Positions 12,552 through 23,765 of a DNA stretch of 64,000 bases are shown in pieces. The position numbers and the translations under genes are program-made. The notes below the pieces were generated by a model. It saw only the letters and a list, made by a program, of their open reading frames with translations. It ran no database searches and was not told where the DNA came from. Positions within the stretch are counted from its first letter, which is position 1; each line of letters opens with the position of its first letter. Source of the stretch: Notospermus geniculatus (lineage: Eukaryota; Nemertea; Pilidiophora; Heteronemertea; Lineidae); contig NMRB01001248.1 of NCBI GenBank assembly GCA_002633025.1, positions 118,714-182,713 of the forward strand, written 5' to 3'.

Positions 12552-13550
12552 CAATAGGAGCTGTCAGCGAGTTGACCAATAGGTGTCACTACGGCCCAAT
12601 TGAATGCATATAGCGAACCCAGTCATTATTGATCGAGCAGCAATCACGTAGATTTTCCTGTACATTAGAATAGAATAGAATAGAATAGAATAGAATTTTA
12701 TTCTCTCTCAAAAAACCATTACAGGTTATTATGAGGTTGACAGGAAATATATTTACTGGTCAGCAGGTGTTTACGTCACAGGAACTTGACGCAGCAATCG
12801 CGAGCAGCCGCGGAGAAAAACCCACCCGCCCTACCGGCACCCCCAGCCCCACCGACAGCCCCAGAGTTTTCTGAGTACTGTCAGCCGAACCGACGCTGCC
12901 AGCAAAAGGCGGGCGGCCCCCAACCCCCGCAACTGTCCACAACTACCACGTCAAGCACCTGTGATTTATATGACGGCTCGACTATGACAACTCTCTGAGA
13001 ATAGTACTTTCTACACATTTTGGACAAAGCAATTAGCCTTATTTTACTTTTCCAATTAAAGAATTGACACAGTTTTGATTCGTAAACGAGGCGAGGGAGT
13101 CCCTCACGCAGATCAGGGAAGAGCTCCCTCCTCTCTAAATTGAAATGAGCACAACGAAATAGATAATGGACTTCGTCAAGAAAGTCGTCTGCATTGCAAA
13201 GTCTACACTTACTCACACCAACTTCTTGCTTATAGACTCTAGCTCTAGTCGCGGGTAGCTTTAAAGAACCACATCTAAAATAACATAAGTTGTTATAATA
13301 TGACAATTTTTTGAAATATACCTCAGGGCCAAACTCTGTTTTAAAGGTACGGTAACACTGAACACGACTGTCATGTGACATATCGACACTCCACTTCTGG
13401 ATAAACTGATCTTTCAATATCTGTACTACTACTGTTTTCAGTTGTTTTGGTGAAATAGAGTAGGGGGCTTGCCAAACCATTGGTCCACATTGGTCCACTA
13501 GAACTTTGCTGCCATCTGTTGGCAATATGCGCGGCTGACTGCTCCTATTG
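12552..13550. mobile_element. CAATAGGAGC MITE split by a LINE insertion
   Basis: The left part (12552-12665) and right part (13487-13550) together match the uninterrupted element at 39385-39557. The ends CAATAGGAGCTGTCAGC and GCTGACTGCTCCTATTG are inverted repeats. A third copy lies at 38351-38520. Confidence 0.88.
12666..13486 (-). mobile_element. 5'-truncated LINE fragment with C-terminal ORF2 remnant
   Basis: On the minus strand an open frame of about 200 codons holds a cysteine/histidine motif (CRLCNADDFLDEVHYLFRC) like the zinc-binding tail found after the reverse transcriptase in many non-LTR retrotransposons. The element's 3' end, at the low coordinate, is a (TATTC)n tail at 12666-12697, as in elements with microsatellite tails. 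Four bases (ACAT) on each side may be the target-site duplication. No reverse transcriptase core is present, so it is dead on arrival. The first residues of the open frame come from the host MITE. Confidence 0.78.
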
Positions 13551-14410
13551 GGACCGTATGTTCTTCAAGTGATGTAACACCCTAATTAGCATATCATAAC
13601 ATTGGCACTGACGGCCATATTGGCCGTCAGTGTCAGTGGGGTTTACTGAAGGAAATCAGATTTTAACTGGAATATTTTCCAAACTGCCTTTCTTACCATT
13701 TCAGTTTCTTAGGATATGATTTGTCAAATAAAATCACATATTCTACAGCAGTATGATGATTGAATGACACCTGTCTGTTGTAAAAACAGACAATTAGTGC
13801 TGAATTACATAGAGTTGTAGTGTATTACTGACGGCCAACATGGCCAAGCACATGGCTAATTGTGTATTAATTCGCTCATTAGCATTGAGTTGTGACGTCG
13901 GTGAAGAACCTCTATTTATCACTTTGACTGGCGCGATCAGTTTCTTTTAATAGGGAGGTTCATAGCATTTCTACGAAACGCATCACACGCACGAGCGATG
14001 ACAAACAACCTACGATGTCTAATAATATCTCCGTGACTGGCCTCGTATTTCAGTATTGTATGGTTTCATTTATCAACTAGGCTCATTTCTTTCTGGGAAA
14101 AGATACAGATATCTGCAAATACGGGGGTTCCAAAATCATGATTAAATACCATTCTAAGAAGCTTATTCAGTTCTGCCGTCTGATTATTCGAAGATATAGG
14201 TATTCCCAGGTATACTTATAAAAACACTACGCATTGACAAAGAGAGTAAAAAAAATCCGAAGATCAAAGGCGCCTCGCGAATTTTTCTGCTTCTTCGTAA
14301 AACCTGCAGCACAACAGGTCAAAAATTATAGTCGTTTTCTGATATTAAGCCAAGGCGCTGGTCCACGTGGGGATTTGTTCGTGCGAGTTGGCTCTCAACG
14401 GGCATTAGTT
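13551..14410. other. No gene recognised; short palindrome at about 13606
   Basis: ACTGACGGCCATATTGGCCGTCAGT around 13606-13632 is a near-perfect palindrome in two halves. TGACGGCCAACATGGCC recurs near 13830. No exon is supported. Confidence 0.45.
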
Positions 14411-14517
14411 GCTTTCGGTGCCTATCGGCCGGTTTAGTTAATGGGAAAGTGCGTTATAACTAACTGCCGATAGGCGCCGGTAGCACTATCGGATGGACTT
14501 TCTGTGCGGTCGGCCCT
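14411..14517. mobile_element. MITE, GGCCGACCGCACAGAAAG family, partial
   Basis: It keeps CTTTCGGTGCCTATCGGC and ends GACTTTCTGTGCGGTCGGCC. Its left end is replaced by sequence from the TCCACGTG...GTTGGCTCTCAA family, so the element is chimeric. Confidence 0.75.
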
Positions 14518-14743
14518 TTCGCCGCCGAGCTTCTTGCCAGGCATCACAGACTAGGCGATATCAGGTCTGGTACTGTTTGATAATGGGCGAGCATCGCTGG
14601 CGAGAAGAATGAAAATGAAATTTATTTCATAATTCTAACTATGTAGAATAGTAGAGTTTAAGTTGGAGATTATTACATGAAGTATAATTCGGAAATAGAA
14701 ATGCCAACCTAGCGTCAACAGCCGGTTTTGCTCGGTGGCGATC

Positions 14744-14868
14744 AGGGCCGACCGCACAGAAAGTCCGATAGTGCTTTTGGTGCCTATCGGCGGTTTAGTT
14801 AATGGGAAAATGCGTTAACTGCCGATAGGCGCCGGTAGCACTATCGGACTTTCTGTGCGGTCGGTCCT
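14744..14868. mobile_element. MITE, GGCCGACCGCACAGAAAG family, complete
   Basis: The ends AGGGCCGACCGCACAGAAAG and its near-complement frame a core TAGTTAATGGGAAAATGCG. Further members are at 51326-51436, 51719-51838 and 55542-55841. Confidence 0.88.
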
Positions 14869-15835
14869 GATCGCTTGCGACGTCGCCTGGTGGACTGCTG
14901 GCTTTACGGCGTATGCTGAGACAAATGACACAATCTCATCGACATCGCCTCTGAAACATCTGCAACTCTTAGAACTGAAACCATAGAATTTCATCCGCGA
15001 TTTAGAGGATAAAGCTTCTTAGAATTACACAAACCTTGCACATTTTTATGGAAAGCAAAAAATCTTTACAGCAGCCACAGCAAGATAACTTGCATCACAA
15101 ATAAGCTATGAATATTAATACTCGTTTATGAGAGAAACGGGACTACTTTATGGATAGACGGATGAGAAACTGTTGAAAAATGAATAAATATTTTTTTCCT
15201 AAAAATTTTTGATAAGAGATTGCGCGGTATGCATCTTTAGAAAGCATAATTATAACGCATTTAGCGGGATAATTGACGCGTAGAAAGTGACTTCACCTGA
15301 TGGGGACTAAATAATGGATATACTACGGGCTGAATGATATCGAAATATTTATGGGTATTTTGTTTGTAGGAGCGAATGAACGAAGAAGGCAAATTTGATA
15401 TGACTAACTACTTTGGCAATTTATAAAATTTACCCTATTTGCAGACACGTTTATCAAAGTTTATTGTCGACAGAGTCGCATCTGGTGCGAGAGATGCTGA
15501 CGTTCTTCTTAAATTCTTTTTCGAGTTGCGACATCCTGGGATTGTTATACTGAGCCGCAATCACTCATTAAGCTAGGAATCCACCATTGATTTTTAACCT
15601 GATTTTGCTTTGCGACTTGCTTTGCAACTGGGCACTGGGCACTCGCTAGACGTGATTTCCACCAATGGCGAAGATGTGGTCAATTTCAGTCGGCAATCGG
15701 TCGGCGACCAGTATCAGTTCCTTGCGATCGTATTCAATCGCAGGTAGCAGATTGCAAAGCAAGTCGCAAGGCAGAAAATCATCTGTGGATTCTTAGCTAT
15801 AGTAGAACTGCTGCGACTCCAGATCATCTTTACAT
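14869..15835. other. No gene recognised
   Basis: AT-rich, no supported exon. An imperfect inverted repeat around 15575-15790 (ATTTTGCTTTGCGACTTGC against GCAAAGCAAGTCGCAAGGC) may be another MITE. Confidence 0.45.
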
Positions 15836-16290
15836 GTATGTCTGCAGCGCCGCCCAACGTCTTTCTCAGCTACGACTCGAGATCGTCCCAGCGAATGCAG
15901 CGCCGCCCAACGTCTTTCTCGGCTACCACACGAGATCGTCCCGACGACTGCAGCGCCGCCCAACGTCTTTAAGCTACGATTCCAGATCGTCCCGACGACT
16001 GCAGCGCCGCCCAACGTCTTTCTCAGCTACGACTCGAGATCGTCCCAGCGACTGCAGCGCCGCCCAACGTCTTTCTCAGCTACGAGTCGCGATCGTCCCA
16101 GCGACTGCAGCGCCGCCCAACGTCTTTCTCAGCTACGAGTCGCGATCGTCCCGACGACTGCAGCGCCGCCTAACGTCTTTTTTCAGCTACTCGAGATCGC
16201 ACCACAAAACCAGAGATCAATCATGACTAACAGTCTTTATTTTTGTAACGTCATCCTTGCGGATATAACCGCCCATATCTGTCCTCTCTT
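15836..16290. repeat. 53-bp minisatellite element, locus 1
   Basis: Six to seven units contain CTGCAGCGCCGCCCAACGTC and CTACGACTCGAGATCGTCC. The array ends in a conserved flank, GCGGATATAACCGCCCAT, that also follows the array at 32727-32915. The array therefore travels as part of a mobile element. The open frame across it is an artefact of the repeat. Confidence 0.85.
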
Positions 16291-16634
16291 CCCCCCCCCC
16301 CCCCCCCATGCCATCATGCTGTTGTTGGTATGTTTGTAGTCAATAACCTCAATCTTCCTTTCTGCTTTCAGGAAATGGACCTCGGGGGAGATTCATACAG
16401 AATAAAACCCGATAATCGGATACTGTCTTGCTAATCCGCGGATTAACACTGCCAGCCACAAGGATGGACCAGTTGCCGCATTACCGCTAAGCCGCTGAGA
16501 TAATGTCAGTAAGAAGACCCAGCAGTGATTGTCACCATTCGGAATTGCTAAGACAGGGAAGAAACGTTGAAATGTACAGGACTCTATTTTAGGTATCAGG
16601 GAAGATGTATCCGCTGCTTTGTTCAAATGACAAT

Positions 16635-17655
16635 TATACAGAGTGGCTCAATAAAAATGTTACACTTACAAAATGGCCAATATCATTTTCAATTTTGGCA
16701 TTTACCCTAAAATATATCGGGTGTCCCAAAAAAAGTGAACCGCTTTTTGAGAAGTATTTTCTCAGCGATAGATAAACCGAATTCAATGGAATTTTTTACA
16801 GAGTAACCATAGGGTACCATCAACAAGTCCGCAAAATATCTAAGAGATCGGTCACACATTGTGCGAGTATTGTCAAATTCAAAACAGCATGTTAAAAAAT
16901 CCAATATCAGAGCTAATGCAATGTGACCTTCATCATGTTCACGCAGGTGTTGACATGCTGTTTTGAATTTGATAGTGCTCGCATAATTTGCGACCGATCT
17001 CCTAGATATTTCGCAGACTTGTTGATGATACCCTAAGGTTACTCTGTGAAAAATTCCAATGAATTCGGTTCATCTGTCGCTGAGAAAACACTTGTCAAAA
17101 AAAGCGGTTCACTTTTTTTGGGACACCCGATACATATGTACTTGAAAAGCAACTCTCCCAATTAATTTGACACCAGCAGATTCAAAATCCTTCCATGGTT
17201 GACTGCACAGGACAGATTTTATTGACTCATGTGAAATTTTTTATTGACTCATGTGAAATCTGATTTGCGCCAACTTCTCAGTGGTTGATCAGGACAAGAA
17301 TTAATGACCAATCCTTTCTTTACGCTATGGACAGTGAACATGAAATTGACATTGTTATTTCATGATGCACATTGCACATGGACTGGGTATGAGGTCAATC
17401 AGAAACGCATGGACTTGGGTCCAGTACCTTTGTCCTGTTCAACCAGTGAGAAGTTGCCGCAAGTCAGATTTCACATGAATCAATAAAATCTATCCTGTTC
17501 AGTCAACCATGGAAGGATTTTGAATCTGCTGGTGTCAAATTCATCGAGAGAGGTTGCTCTTCAGGTACATATGTATATTTTAGGGTAAATGACAAAATTA
17601 TAAAAGATATTGATCATTTTGTAAGTGGAAAATTTTTACTGAGCCACTCTGTATA
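16635..17655. mobile_element. Large palindromic element with inner MITE
   Basis: The outer ends TATACAGAGTGGCTCAATAA and its complement pair, and pairing continues inwards (TTACCCTAAAATATA; CCTTCCATGGTTGACTG). The arms are interrupted at 16716-17131 by a separate palindrome. No coding capacity is seen. Confidence 0.85.
16716..17131. mobile_element. Mariner-like palindromic MITE, copy 1
   Basis: The ends TCGGGTGTCCCAAAAAAAGT and complement lie next to TA. The two arms of about 200 bp are inverted copies over almost their whole length. A second copy at 49531-49946 also sits inside an unrelated palindrome. The GGGTGTCCCAAAAA end type is common in Tc1/mariner-type non-autonomous elements; this assignment is family knowledge, not proof. 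Confidence 0.85.
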
Positions 17656-17954
17656 AGACATAGACAAATCGCAATTTGACCATCAACATACGTTTCTCCT
17701 TCACTACCTCTCCTAGGCTTGGTAGTACAGAGCTTTGAAACGTGTCATTGGGAAAATTAATGCTTTGAGAAATGGACATCGTCTGCGATTAGCTTTAAAA
17801 GGGATTTTATTACAAAGGAATTCTGCGATGAGGATCTTGTGTCCAGTTGGGAAGCTGGGAGGAACATGAAGATTTTGATATGCCAGCCCTATGGTTTAAT
17901 CAGGCAATGCACAAAATTTGAGGATTACTTGACAGACGTAAACACAGCTGATCA

Positions 17955-18140
17955 GGTTGTCACGTGATCGTTGTGGTAAACAATATTCCGGAAGTGTGAT
18001 TGGTCAGGCTGTGGTCACGTGATCGTTGTCGTAAACACAGCACTAGATGCGTGATTGGTCGGGTTGTGGTCACGTGCTCATTGTCGTAAACACAGTCCTA
18101 GACGCGTGATTGGTCAGGTGGTGGCCGCGTGATCACGTGT
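17955..18140. promoter_or_regulatory. Tandem 55-bp units with CACGTG and ATTGG
   Basis: Just over three units each carry GTCACGTGATCGTTGT-like sequence, GTAAACA, and GTGATTGGTCAGG. They thus repeat an E-box (CACGTG), a forkhead-like GTAAACA and an inverted CCAAT box at fixed spacing. The first unit also has CCGGAAGT, an ETS core. The repetition is seen directly; regulatory function is inference, and no transcript start is identified nearby. Confidence 0.6.
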
Positions 18141-20694
18141 TCCTAAAGTGCATTGGCATACTTCAAAATATCCAGAAACGATTGTGCAAAGTCTACGCAT
18201 AATAATGAAAAATAATCCGGGACATTGTTAAGAAGATTACGAAGAATTAGTTGAAAACTTTACAACAAAGCAGCTGCAAGCGTTGGTATCCAAAGATAGC
18301 TGAGTACCACCGCCTTACGTCTGTTTCAACACGACTTTCTATTGCAAATGTCAGCCAATAGCATCCCTCCTTTCTGTCGATGCAAATAAGGAACCCAAGG
18401 AAACAACGATCATTCCTTTGCTGTAAGGCGTTTGTTGTCAAGGTACAAAGGGTAGTTTTGTTTGCCAAGCACCGGGGAGAGACGCTTCTTAAGGAGTCTT
18501 GATACAAGATGCTGGGTGACTTGCGGACTGTTGGCGCTTTTTGTGGAGGTTGGGATTGACGTTGGTATACAGCGCATTGCCTGAGGAAAGCAAGAGTACA
18601 TATCTCTATTTATAGGCCTGTATATGAAAAAAACTATCCTAAAGGTTAGTTGCAAGATACTGGTACAGTTAGGCCAGATGCACTCCTCGCGAACAATAAA
18701 CCAGGAAACGGAAACACGGAGGTCAAGGACGAAATAGGGGTACCTGGGATCGATTCGCTTCCGGTCACGTGGAATTCGGAAATCTCCGCGAAGCTTCACT
18801 TTGACGTAAATGTTGTTTTTGTGTTCAAAGGCCACTTTCTTAAACCTTATCAGTTTCGTATGTTGATGGATTATACTTCTAAATGTTTTGTTATCAATCA
18901 ATTGCAGCACTTCAGATTCAAGTAAGGAATGTGAAAAACGACTTTGCTTGCTCGTATTTGAATGGATAGGGAGAGATTAAAGGAGTATACACTGAGGAGG
19001 TGCTCACTTCCTCAAACAAAGCGAATCGTTTGGTGAATGAGTGGTGTTTTGGGAACAAAGGCGATCACAAAAAGGACTGGATTACGCTTGAAGTTCGTAG
19101 CAGTGTCGTTTGCCCATGGGTAAACGACGATAACAACGGTGCCTTGTAAAAGGCGGATTCTTTATCGAAACACGTTTCATTGATCGAAACGTACAGGCGA
19201 TGATACCGGAGCGGATTCTAGTTTTCATTTGAAAGGAAGTTGCGATTCGTTAAATATTTATTTATAATACGTAAAGCCATTTTTACATTCCCTGTGAGAA
19301 TAGACAGTGGTTGATCATAAAACGGGTACCGGCGATTCTAGACAGGTGAAACGACGAGCTATCGAGTCATAAACGGAATATTACACGCCAAAATTTGTTT
19401 GTTTATAATACAGACGATAGAGAACTGGTGTTTCTAAAAACAGAACCGCGATACAGATAGACCGGAATACCGTTGTCATGACATTCACCCTTTCAGCAAC
19501 TTTCCTTTGTACATGTATATACGCAAGTGGGTGCTGATAAAAGACGAACTACGGATGAAACGGGTGTATTTTGGCTGCAGGGAGTGACAAACTAAGTGGT
19601 AATAAAGACATTCGCTGAGAAAGTAACCGCTACCAGTGCCGCGAGGAGGTTCCACGGATGTAAAACCAAGACGGGGCGAAATGGTGACAGTTTATTGCTA
19701 GCTTTAGGACACGACTTCCTTGATGAACCTCGTAGTGGTGTACAGAACCATCGCCCCTTTGGATCAACGAAGCCACACGAGGGCAAAGGAGCAATTCACC
19801 AGCTGAATACGGTGATTATTAAGAGTTTCTCTGAGAGGCGACATGATTAATTCATGACTTCGTACTTGCTACTCGCGATCGGAATTCGTTGGCCAAATTA
19901 CAACACCTCCAAGTTGGACTTCTATTTCATAAGCAGTTAAACGGAGAATATCGGTAAAAGGAATATTCGCACTGGATTTACTGCAAATACGGTTTCAAGA
20001 TCTCCGCCATTGGGTATTAAATAGTGTACATGTACAGTACATGTACATTAACGGCACGGAAAGTAATCAATTTTTATTCGGCATGTCGGCGATCAACTCC
20101 CTTTAAGTGGCGCCAACAACTCTCTTTAAGCAACGCCAATGATGGATTGCGCAGCGGAGTTTTTTTTTGTGATTAATGAGATTTTCATGTGGAAATGACA
20201 CTCAAAAACTGGATTTATTAGATAAAATATTGATGCGAATCATGGACGAGCAAATGTTTACATTCATAGCCACCAGGGGCGCATAAAACGATTACAAACG
20301 CTTTATATCATTGGTTTGGTACGGGAGAGACGCCCTTTAAGTACGACAGTATATCGACGTACAAGAACTATATGATATAGATATACAAGTTAAAAAGACT
20401 GAAGCGAAATACCAAATGGTCACTGTCACAAAACGGTGACATTCCGCTCAAAAATATCGTATAAGGTTGACTAACGAGCGTCTCTGATTGATGATGTCCC
20501 AAAGCTACTGTATTGAAAATCCGAGAAACTGACTACATAATTTGTTATACAGAGACATATTCGGCATATTGGTCTTGCTACATGGATTTCTTATTGAAGA
20601 TGCACTAGTCAATTTAACCTAGAAAGTGCATCAATATTTGACGATTTTTTAGTACAAGCACATGTTCCAGTCGCCGCGTTAAAATTATACATTG
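18141..20694. other. No gene recognised
   Basis: Frames of 60-166 codons overlap on both strands (for example 18410-18925) without domain or splice support. A palindrome of TGTACATGTAC words is at about 20027-20049. Confidence 0.4.
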
Positions 20695-21035
20695 AGGGCA
20701 TTACCACGGACCTATCCATCAAACAGGTCCGACATTATTCAGATACTTGAAGCAGGATATCATTACTGTTTCGTATGGACGAGGTTTTCAACATTTTTCT
20801 GACCAATGAACGTCGTCGTCTCATCATTCTACTGACCTATGAAAATACTTCATTCTCACACTGACCTATCTGTCGTTTAGGTCCATTATATTTGGATACT
20901 TGAAGCAAGACATCGTTTGTTCTGTTCCGTACCGGGTATTTAAAAAGAACGAGGATTTTAGGCATTCTTCTGACCAATGAACGCCGTCGTATCATGATTA
21001 TTTCGACCAATCAAAACGCTTCATTATGATTGCTC
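20695..21035. repeat. Two-unit tandem repeat of about 175 bp
   Basis: Both units share CTGACCTATC...AGGTCC, then GATACTTGAAGCA(G/A)GA, then CTGACCAATGAACG(T/C)CGTCGT. It lies a few hundred bases before the exon at 21272 and could be part of an upstream region, but that is speculation. Confidence 0.7.
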
Positions 21036-21271
21036 CCGTGGCATTTCTCGTGAAAGCATCTGAAGTCGTGATTTGAGGATATTACGAAATATTCTTGGAG
21101 GGTACCATCGAGGAACTAAAATGTCGAACGTTTTAAAAACCTTTATGGTAAAAGGGGACGGTTAGAACATAACGTTGTGTGGTTAGTTACAAACATCGGA
21201 CTCCAGAACTTAGAGCGGTGTTCAGAGTTACTAATTAATCAAATTAATTAACAATTTTAATTAATTATCAG

Positions 21272-21589
21272 TTTTTGGTTTCAATAGTAACTATCAAAAT
21301 TGAGCAGGAGGAATTCGGCGATTTTATTTTGGGGGAAGTGAGGATGTTCCCCTCTGAGGTCCTCATAATCTTCGCGGCCGCCCTCATCCTCATTCTTGTA
21401 ATCGTTGCCATAGTGATACAGTGTTGTTATAAAAGACGGAAGAGTCAACGGGACGCCGTGGAGTATATTGACGAGTCGGACATATCCGAAGCGACGTCCG
21501 ATAGTTACGTCACCATCAGCGCGTCCGAAGTCGTCCGGACACAGGATCCGGTGGATGTTGACAGTTGTGAAGAAGAGTCACTGCTGTAG
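21272..21589 (+). CDS. Candidate terminal exon of a single-pass membrane protein
   Basis: After a possible acceptor (TAATTATCAG ending at 21271) the frame runs about 105 codons to a stop. It has a short outer segment, a strong membrane segment (IIFAAALILILVIVAIVIQ), a basic stop-transfer stretch (CCYKRRKSQR) and an acidic, serine-rich tail of about 55 residues. The tail has YVTI, which fits the AP-2 YxxPhi pattern, and ends in EEESLL, which fits the acidic dileucine sorting pattern. There is no signal peptide or ATG at the front, so it must be a 3' exon of a larger type I protein whose other exons I could not find. AATAAA occurs at about 22039. The family is not recognised. Chance is possible, but the order of hydrophobic, basic and acidic segments is convincing. 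Confidence 0.55.
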   Translation, partial: FLVSIVTIKIEQEEFGDFILGEVRMFPSEVLIIFAAALILILVIVAIVIQCCYKRRKSQRDAVEYIDESDISEATSDSYVTISASEVVRTQDPVDVDSCEEESLL

Positions 21590-23389
21590 GTGATTGCAAC
21601 AGTGTATCATTGACGACGATAACAACGGTTTTGATAAAAAGCGGCCCGCACTCCAACAGTGAGGAACGATTATTTCGTAAATGATGGTGATAGTTTATCA
21701 TTAACGACGATAACAACGGTTTTGATAAAAGGCGGCCCGATGTGGAATTGTTGTGAGGAATCACACGGTGCACTAAGTTAGGACGATCACAACGGGTTTG
21801 GGGAAAAGGCGGCCCAGATTTGGTGTTGGGGAACGTTTTTAAAATGCCTTCGCGTGAAAGTGATTCGGCAATGACACTTGTTTTCTGTCTACTGAAATAG
21901 GAACGTCATCCTACCTGCAGAACCGGACAAACGTGTTAGGAATTCAATTCCTTAGGTCAGAATTTCAGAGTTTTTGGTTTTCGACTCGCAACGCTCTCAT
22001 AAATCAGGAAAAACCATTTCGATAGCGTGGTGAAAAGAAATAAAAGACAATTTCTTGCGAAGTCAATAAAACGCCACCGTAGGGAATGGAAATCGTAAAT
22101 AAAGCCAGACGAGCAGACGGTAAACGGTCGTCTGCATTCGGTTTGGTCAAAAATACGAACGTATCCCTGATCATATATGTTGTTTATGGTCAGAGTCAAT
22201 TGGAAATCGCCCCGGAACATTTGGGTTGCGTGGGTGAAATCCCGAGGACAGCACAGAAATATAAATTATCCTGACGCCGAGGTTTTGATCGGTTTTGGGC
22301 CTACGACTGCTGAAATTTGTATGTTTTTGTGGCGGCAGACGATTGATAAGACGATGTATGACTGCTGGCGAACTGCCACTGAATTTCAGATAAAATGGAC
22401 TGAATTTCAGATACATGTAAGTTGGATTGAATTTCAGATGAGTTGGTGCTTCAGTCTCGCTCCTCTGTCTCGTGCGCTGCGAGAAGCGACGAGAGTTCTG
22501 AACGTCACCACCGACTCTCGTGACGATTGGACTTTTTACAAGGCAATACAGGAGGAAACCGGATCTGCCGGCATCTGTTCTGTCCAAGGGATTCAAAGTG
22601 TTTTTCACAGGAGAAGTGGGTTTCGTCCAACAAGGAATCGAAGTGATACGCACAGTAGGCCTAGTTGCCGCGTAGCACTTGTTGCAGACTTTACCTCTAT
22701 CGTGAGGCATTTCTTGTACAGTTACTGTAGATAGCTATGTAATTCTTACCAATTGAGAATATTTTATGTTGTACAATAATTTATTAAGTCTGACACAATT
22801 TGTAGGGGGTCTGAATGGAATGCAGAAATGGAACGTAGTTTTACCACAATCGTTTTTATTCACGGTGACTCTTATCAAAAATTGATAAGTGAGCCCGAAT
22901 TTTTTTCTCTTCTATTATGAAAACATGTGCCCACTCTATACTTGTGACTGTGAACTGTGTATAGGCCAAGGTTTATCAATAGCTCCAGTCACTTGTGGTT
23001 CACTGAAACAGATTACGTAAACCGCAGTTATGCCACTTAACCACAATCTTCATTCCATTCAGTTGACTGTTCATGGAGACTGTGCCAGACTTTACTAAAG
23101 TGAACGGTAAGGTAAAAAAACCTTCCATCCCCCCCCCCTCATACAACAAGCACATTACGAAATGGGCGCTGCGGAAGTTACAAATGAACTATACTGTATA
23201 TTGTACATATATATTCATTCCAATTGAGTTTTTGAAGACGGTTTAATTTTCGCACTTTCTCCAAGTTGATTTTTTACGAATCAAATAGGCTTCAAAAGTC
23301 ACAGCTTTTATTTGAATTCAATTGGCTTCACAAAACAGGCCATTCAGGTTGTTTTGGCATGAGGAAATACATGTATTATGTTGCTGTTC
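21590..23389. other. Possible 3' UTR, then no recognised gene
   Basis: The block GATAACAACGG(T/G)TTTGATAAAA(A/G)GCGGCCC is repeated three times between 21617 and 21815 after the candidate exon. ACTGAATTTCAGAT-type blocks repeat three times at about 22378-22440. Long overlapping frames at 22171-22734 on both strands lack support. Confidence 0.45.
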
Positions 23390-23765
23390 CACGACACGTC
23401 AGCCGCGGAACTACGTTGCTGTTCTACGTCATAGCAGACGCGGAACTACTTTGCTGTTTCACGTCAGACGCGGAATTATGTTGCAGTTCTACGTCATAAC
23501 AGACGCAGAAGTATTTTACTGTTCCAGGTCACGTGAGACGCGGAACTATGTTGCTGTTTCGTGTCAGACGCGGAACTATGTTGCAGTTCTACGTCATAAC
23601 AGACGCAGAACTATGTTACTGTTCCAGATCACATGAGACGCGGAACTATGTTGCTGTTCCAGGTCATGTCAGACGCGGAATGGGTCACGTCAGACGGGGA
23701 ACTACGTTGCTGTTCCAGGTCACGTGAGACGCGGAACTTTGCTGCTGTTCCAGGTCACGTCATCA
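23390..23765. repeat. Minisatellite, GACGCGGAACTACGTTGCTG units
   Basis: About ten units of 30-38 bp with CAGACGCGGAACTA, TTGCTGTTCC and AGGTCACGT. All three plus-strand frames stay open across it in turn, a repeat artefact. Confidence 0.88.

Noticed and set aside
15834-16226. 130-codon repetitive frame rich in Arg and Ser
   Set aside because: Read-through of the 53-bp minisatellite; the units shift frame and the array is part of a mobile element.
18410-18925. 166-codon minus and 91-codon plus frames
   Set aside because: Overlapping, low protein-likeness, no supporting signals.
22171-22734. Mutually overlapping 179- and 185-codon frames
   Set aside because: They oppose each other on both strands, lack domains and contain local direct repeats; neither has credible splice or promoter signals.
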